Source: Zasmidium citrigriseum
Lineage: Eukaryota; Ascomycota; Dothideomycetes; Mycosphaerellales; Mycosphaerellaceae
Reading direction: 5' to 3'
Length of the DNA: 64,000 bases
Assembly: GCA_002786025.1 (NCBI GenBank)
Contig: NHNW01000006.1
Location: forward strand, 1 to 64,000
The notes under the pieces: generated by a model
What the model saw: only the letters and a program-made list of their open reading frames with translations
What the model was told of the DNA's origin: nothing
Database searches by the model: none
Translations under genes and position numbers: made by a program
Shown: piece after piece, positions 58,914-64,000 of the stretch
Layout of the letters: each line of letters opens with the position of its first letter
Numbering within the stretch: the stretch's first letter is position 1

Positions 58914-60431
58914 CTATTGCTTGACTGAGATGTCGTGACGGAAGCAATCGGGTCCAGCGCCATCGTTGTTCTTGTACGCCTGCGCAATGTTGATGCGAGT
59001 CTGGCGCTCTATTGCCCCAATCCACCCTCGGACCTCTTCATGTGAGAGCTCGGGAGGGAAGTTCTGCAAGTTGTCCAGAATACGTTTCAAGCCAGCCTTT
59101 GCCTTTGCACGGAGAACCTCCAGATCATGTCCGACAAGAGATCCGTTTCGCTTCCGTATCTCTCCGTCTACCATGACGGTGTCCACGTCAGCCCCCGAGG
59201 AATGCAGGATAGCGGTCGCCAAAGGATAAGCCGACGAACTGATGAACCTCTTGCCAGGAATGAAGACAATATCAGCTCTTTTCCCAGGTGCAAGCGTACC
59301 AATCTTGTCTCCAAGACCCACAGCCTCCGCCCCGTTTCGAGTCGCCCACCCAAGTGCATCCCGTACGCCAAATGCCATTTTTGTCGCGATCTCGCGGCGT
59401 TTGTGTTCGGAGCGATGGTCCAGCATTCTTTGAGTCTGAAGAGCGAGCTTTATCTGCGAGAAAAGGTCTGGCGCGACCGAAGCGGCTGTGTCGATGCTCA
59501 GTGCAGGCCGAAGACCTCTTTCGGTACAGTCACGGATCGGAGGAATGCCCATTCCCATTTGCATGTCGGTCTCCATGGCAATCGCAACTTTTCCGTTCGT
59601 CTTGGCAATGAGGTCGAGGTCGGTAGCTGAGTAATTGGTACAATGGATATAAACGTGACCTGGAAGCATCAACCCGTGATCGGCTCTCACAGCGATGTCC
59701 TGTGTAGAGTTGCAGTTGACGATGGCGCAAGCGTGCGAACAGCAGAGCATCTTTCTTGCATCTGCAAATCGGATTTCGCGAGCGTTCAGATCCCACGGAA
59801 CCGTGCCGGCAATACTCAATTGCAGTGCAACTTTCACAAGGCCTTGAGGGTGCTGTTCCTGTTCCTGGTCTTGGAGCCGGGTCAAGTGCTCAAGGCGAGA
59901 TTCCCAAGCACTTGTGCCGGCCGGTGCCCCCCCGTACTGGTCCTGGCCCATTCCAAAGCAGAAGAATGCTCGGATGCCGGAATCTCTCAACCCCTTCAAC
60001 TCTGCCTCAGCGTGCTGCGGGCTATGAAAAGACTCGCAAGTGTCCATTATAGTTGTCACACCATTGTCAAGTGCCTCCAGCGAACCAACTAAAGCGGACA
60101 ACTCCATATCCTCAACACTCGTTGCTGGAAGCCACCTCATGTATGTGTTTGCGAGAAATGGAAAGAGTGACTGATCGGCACCGATCCCTCGCGTTAGGGA
60201 CATCGAAGCGTGGCGGTGCGTGTCGACCATTCCTGGTATTACAACGCCGTCGGTGGTGTCGATCCATTCGGCGTCTTGGGCGAGTTGTGCAACCTTTTCG
60301 ACGGTTCCAACTGCTTTGATGACACCATTTTCTACCAGGACGGCTCCGGATGTGAAGTCGCCGATGGAGTCGTCGAGAGTAGCAACGTAGCCCCCAGCAA
60401 AAATGTATTTGCCCTCGGGAGACTGCTGCAT
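58914..60431 (-). CDS. Metal-dependent amidohydrolase (ATZ/TRZ, SsnA-like)
   Basis: 505 residues, single exon. The N-terminal small beta domain (YIFAGGYVATLDDSIGDF; GAVLVENGVIKAVG) leads into VVIPGMVDTHRHASMSLTRG, the H-x-H metal motif (His72, His74). Later blocks: VYIHCTNYSATDLDLI, IAMETDMQMGMGIPP, LSIDTAAS with the metal/catalytic Asp, and C-terminal ATRNGAEAVGLGDKIGTLAPGKRADIVFI. This arrangement is that of chlorohydrolase, guanine/cytosine and aromatic deaminase relatives that hydrolyse C-N or C-Cl bonds on rings. The substrate cannot be told. It is divergent from an MFS transporter, so uptake or export of a related compound is a reasonable inference. Confidence 0.9.
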   Translation of the reverse strand: MQQSPEGKYIFAGGYVATLDDSIGDFTSGAVLVENGVIKAVGTVEKVAQLAQDAEWIDTTDGVVIPGMVDTHRHASMSLTRGIGADQSLFPFLANTYMRWLPATSVEDMELSALVGSLEALDNGVTTIMDTCESFHSPQHAEAELKGLRDSGIRAFFCFGMGQDQYGGAPAGTSAWESRLEHLTRLQDQEQEQHPQGLVKVALQLSIAGTVPWDLNAREIRFADARKMLCCSHACAIVNCNSTQDIAVRADHGLMLPGHVYIHCTNYSATDLDLIAKTNGKVAIAMETDMQMGMGIPPIRDCTERGLRPALSIDTAASVAPDLFSQIKLALQTQRMLDHRSEHKRREIATKMAFGVRDALGWATRNGAEAVGLGDKIGTLAPGKRADIVFIPGKRFISSSAYPLATAILHSSGADVDTVMVDGEIRKRNGSLVGHDLEVLRAKAKAGLKRILDNLQNFPPELSHEEVRGWIGAIERQTRINIAQAYKNNDGAGPDCFRHDISVKQ

Positions 60432-61756
60432 CGTGGAGGAGGTGGTGGATTTGAGGGCAGTTTGGACGTCGAAAGATGCGAATCACCTTCTGTGATCCGA
60501 TGGTGGGTCGGTGAAGGACTCAAAAGACAGTCTTCTACTTATGACGCTCCAAGTGGTAGCGGAAGTCTCCAGTCACTCGTAATCAAGCAGACCATAATTG
60601 TTGATGCTTGCAGAATTGTGGGACAGAATCCACTGGCCGAAATCGTCTCGGTTGCAAGCTATCCATATTTCGGTCGACACCGATGCCAATACAAGGACAA
60701 GACTCAGCTCCTGGATCGAGACGCGCGCCCGAAGATCAACTGCGGCATCACAGATTTGATATTTTCCCGATTGGATCAGTGTCTCATCGCGAGCAATTCT
60801 CCACGCTAACAGCGGACTTCTTGGATTGACTTGGAGAGTCTCACAAATATATGCTCCGTGCAAGGCCGGTATCGCTATTTCGTTCTCAATGCAGATTCGT
60901 GATGGTCTCATTGAGACCATGTGTGCCCTAAACGTTTGAACTGTGTCGAGAGCAAGACTCAATGGTCAGAGCAACAGTGACTGAGGATTGGGCGTGCCTG
61001 ATAGTCCGTCAACTTCTCCGCAGTCTTCACAATCCCTATCAAGCACAATGCGCTTGAAAGAATGCTGTCAACTCAAATGCGCTCTTTCTTGGTCATCTTG
61101 TCGGAGATAGAGTCTGAATGAGTATGGCGCAAGGACTATTGAGAACAACGTGTAACTCACGAAGACTTGAGCGTAAATAGCGTGGACTCGGCGGAAATAA
61201 GGCGGAAGACTGAGCGTCTACTCAGCGCAAGGCTGGCTCATCTGTCCTTAAACAGCAGTTGGTCCAAAATCGTCCTCGCCGTGACCGCGGACACCGGGAC
61301 ACCATACCCGGCACATGGCCACACTCCAGCGGTGTCACGCATATCTATGATCAGTGCCCTCTTCAGAAAGAAGGCAAGTGTCTCGGGAGAATACCGGTGT
61401 ACGACAAAGGCGGCCCGAGGGCTTTTTGCACATAGCTTTTGGGTCCACAACGGGCTTTCGGCCTCTTGGCGATACCGAGAGCGAGACGTTCGGCATTCAA
61501 CTGGAGAGCATAGCTGCGTTGTTTGCTCTCGCATGTCGAATGGCAACCGGAATGGAGCTCTCCCGAACCGCTGGCGCCAAGCAAGCCCAGGAATTGTGAA
61601 GAAAGACAACGGAAACCAGTCCGATCCACTAGTGTTCACATGCATGTGCTTGTAGTGATACAGCCTCTTGTTGAAATGGTCGCTTCCTCGATGTCGTACT
61701 GTCATCGCCTACGACCAAGTCTCCCGCCAAGACTGGAACTCGAAAACACGTGAGCC
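60432..61756. promoter_or_regulatory. Divergent region between amidohydrolase and MFS genes
   Basis: A 1.3-kb region between two start codons. A 129-codon minus frame at 60,573-60,962 (starts MSLALDTVQTFRAHM) has ordinary composition but no motif or signal; it could be a small gene or chance. I cannot name regulatory sites. Confidence 0.4.
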
Positions 61757-63490
61757 ATGGAGACATCCCCCGAGAAAGACCGCAGAGAAGATGAGGACAG
61801 TGCACAACGCTCGCAATCGGCGAAGGACAAGGAAATCGTCGACTTCGATATCGACGATCCTCGGCATCCTCACAACTGGTCGCTGGGCCAGAGAGTCCTG
61901 GCCACCGCACTTTGGGCGACGACGACTTGCTGGATAACATTCGCATCGGCGGTCTATTCAACTGGAACTTCAGAGGTAGTTGAATACTTCGGTATATCCT
62001 TTGAAGTGGCCAACCTTGGGACAAGCCTGCTTCTTTTTGGATTCGCATTAGGCCCGCTGTTGTGGGCTCCGCTGTGCGAGATGTATGGGAGAAAGTGGCC
62101 TGCGCTGATCGTGAGCATATATGTTTCTTGACCTTGATGAACATGTGCTTATGGTGCTTCAGCCTTACTTTATCAGCGCATGTTTCTGTTTCGGAACAGC
62201 AACCGCCAAAGACACCCAGACCGTCGTAATCACTCGCTTCTTCACCGGTGCGTTCGGCAGCTCTCCGATATCCATCACGGGAGGGGCGATCGTCGACATC
62301 TGGAAGCCCGCAGAGCGAGGAATTCCAATGGTATGCTACAGCGTCACCATTGCTGCTGCTCCAACATTGGGACCTTTGATTGGAGGCGCGCTCATTGCCA
62401 GCGGTGCAGGCTGGCGCTGGACACAGTATTTGACAGGGATTGTAATGATGACACAATTTGTCATTGCTGCGATATTCCTTCGAGAAACTCATGGCGACAC
62501 AATCCTGCGCAGAGAGGCAGCTGCCCTACGGAGAAGAGAAGGTAACTACGCGTTGCACGCGAGGGTGAGTCATGCGTCTCTTTGGTGTCTTCTTGTCATG
62601 CTGACCCGTGCCTATAGATCGAAGAGAAGGGGACTTCGTTTGGAGAGATGGCTCAGACTTATCTTCTGCAGCCTTTGCGAATCATGTTGAATCCGATCTG
62701 CCTTTTGATCAACATCTACTCGTCGTTCGTTTATGGTGAGGCGTGGCAATACAGACCTTGAAATGTGGCGCCCCACTGACCTTTGGTCCAGGGATGCTCT
62801 ACGCTTTCTTGCTTGCTTTCCATGTAGAGTACCAAGAGCTTCGACATTGGAATCCCGTAATCGGCGCCCTTCCGTTCCTGGCAATCTTCAGTGGTTGCTT
62901 GGCTGCTGCGGCAATCAATATTGCGAACAACGAAACCTACTACAAAACATGCTTCTCCAAGAACGGGCACAAGCCCTTGCCTGAGGCGAGGCTACCGCCC
63001 ATGATGCTCGGTAGCTTCGCCTTCGCGGGAGGCATGTTTCTCTTCGGATGTAAGTTGGACCGCGAATGATGATGTGTGATTTGGCAAGCATGACCCGAAA
63101 ACTCGTGTCATGTTGCGCATGTCAGTCCAAGGCTGACGGCGTCCAGGGACCTCTGTTGAGCACGTGTCCAGCTACTGGCCATCCTTGGTCGGAGTTTTCT
63201 TGATAGGCGTGGGGTTCACCACCATCTTTCAATCCTCTTTGCAGTACCTCGTGGACACATTCACACGGTACAGTGCCGGGGCGATCGCTGCCAATACTTT
63301 TACAAGGTCAGTGTTAGCTGGAGCATTCCCACTCTTTATTACGCAGATCTACCATGCCATTGGAGTAGATTGGGGGAGCACGATCTGGGCTTGCGTGGGT
63401 GTGCTGCTATTACCTGTGCCCTTTCTGTTCTTCCGCTCCGGCAGATCCATCAGGGCGAGGGGAGAATTTAGCAAGCTTTCAACGATCTAA
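61757..63490 (+). CDS. MFS transporter, DHA1 drug:H+ antiporter type
   Basis: Five exons: 61,757-62,110, 62,163-62,564, 62,618-62,735, 62,792-63,049 and 63,147-63,490; introns 52, 53, 56 and 97 bp; 491 residues. The N-terminal cytoplasmic tail ([34 protein letters not shown]) is the classic fungal DHA1 start. TM1 begins [20 protein letters not shown]; the loop 2-3 motif is EMYGRKWP; the antiporter-type motif C region is [17 protein letters not shown]. Twelve TM segments can be counted across the exons, ending [13 protein letters not shown]. It should export small molecules or polyamine/drug-like compounds at the plasma membrane in exchange for protons. Every splice junction restores frame and family residues. 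Confidence 0.92.
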
Positions 63491-64000
63491 ACTCATAGAA
63501 AGACCCACTTGACATTGTCTAAATACCAGGCAAAAGCTCTACTCCATCCCGACCACACTCAGAAATGATCACTGATCCGTCGAGGAAGTGGAAAGGTGTC
63601 CGCATTCCTTCTCGCCAATGCGTGGTGCAGGACCCACAGGGTTCATTGAATTCTCATCACATTCATGTGAAGCCATGTCGTTCATCACAGAGCCTGCAAA
63701 TGATTCAAAACATACACTGAGAAGCGGTAAGAAAGGAAGCGACGGTGGAATGGGGGTGAAGGTAAGCTCCAAGTTTCGGTGCGACCAGAAAAGCCGAGCT
63801 TGTACCAATGCGCTTGTACAGCTTCGGCTAGCTCAAAGCTTAAATTTACGACCTCAGCTCCGGTTGAACAGTCTGAGCTCCTCGGCGGTCCATTGTTTGT
63901 CGTCTTCTCATGGCTAGATCTAATCTTCAACCCTCTCGACCTCAGCTACTAAGAGCACTCTCCGAACTGTGGCAAGTCATCGACAATCAGTAAATGACTA
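63491..64000. other. Downstream region, no gene seen
   Basis: About 510 bp to the window end; holds copy B of the short repeat and no supported coding frame. Confidence 0.5.
63793..63859 (+). repeat. Short direct repeat, copy B
   Basis: Related to 58,632-58,698 in the same orientation; shares gccgagctt, tgcgcttgt, tcaaagcttaaa and tcagct. Together the two copies bracket the amidohydrolase and MFS genes. Confidence 0.45.

Overview
The window is nuclear DNA of a filamentous ascomycete, most likely a Dothideomycete of the Mycosphaerella type. The evidence is short introns (about 50-150 bp) with GT...AG ends and CTGAC-like branch sites, fungus-specific families (HET domain, GH53 galactanase, BBE-like FAD oxidase, DHA1 transporter), and a large block destroyed by repeat-induced point mutation (RIP). 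The exact genus is an inference.

Positions 1-20,178 form one RIP-saturated repeat island. CpA and TpG have almost disappeared (I see only a few dozen in 20 kb), TpA is in large excess and CpG survives. An ATG therefore hardly exists and no gene can start there. Coding relics can still be read if TAG/TAA are taken as former CAG/CAA/TGG codons. In order they are a hAT-transposase-like piece, a histone-H3/CenH3-like gene (2,405-2,920), a minus-strand frame with tandem heptad repeats, and a plus-strand Ty3/gypsy chromovirus (about 6.5-9.85 kb). The chromovirus is split by a second, complete minus-strand Ty3/gypsy chromovirus (9,853-17,023, two 188-bp LTRs) and resumes at 17,024 with its chromodomain. 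Unassigned RIPped sequence follows up to the sharp edge at 20,178.

Positions 20,179-64,000 are ordinary gene space. The genes are: a His-rich secreted membrane protein; a small zinc-ribbon-like hypothetical protein; a 53-aa 8-Cys secreted protein with one intron; a four-TM protein; an MDR reductase; a 135-aa 8-Cys secreted protein; a PKA catalytic subunit; a mitochondrial ACSF2-like acyl-CoA synthetase; a coiled-coil tail-anchored protein; an acidic hypothetical protein; a signal-anchored protein; a BBE-like oxidase; a YTH-domain m6A reader with a 14-nt microexon; a GH53 galactanase; a CorA-like protein; CutC; a peroxisomal thiolase; a protein ending like a Zn2Cys6 regulator; a HET-domain protein; and an amidohydrolase divergent from a DHA1 MFS transporter.

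Few genes work as obvious partners. ACSF2-like ligase and thiolase both belong to fatty-acid activation and beta-oxidation but are 15 kb apart. The amidohydrolase/MFS pair may form a small catabolic or detoxification module and is bracketed by two related ~66-bp sequences. The two cysteine-rich secreted proteins lie 4-7 kb from the RIP island, the usual setting for effector candidates in such genomes. Exon boundaries were read by eye and checked only for reading-frame closure.
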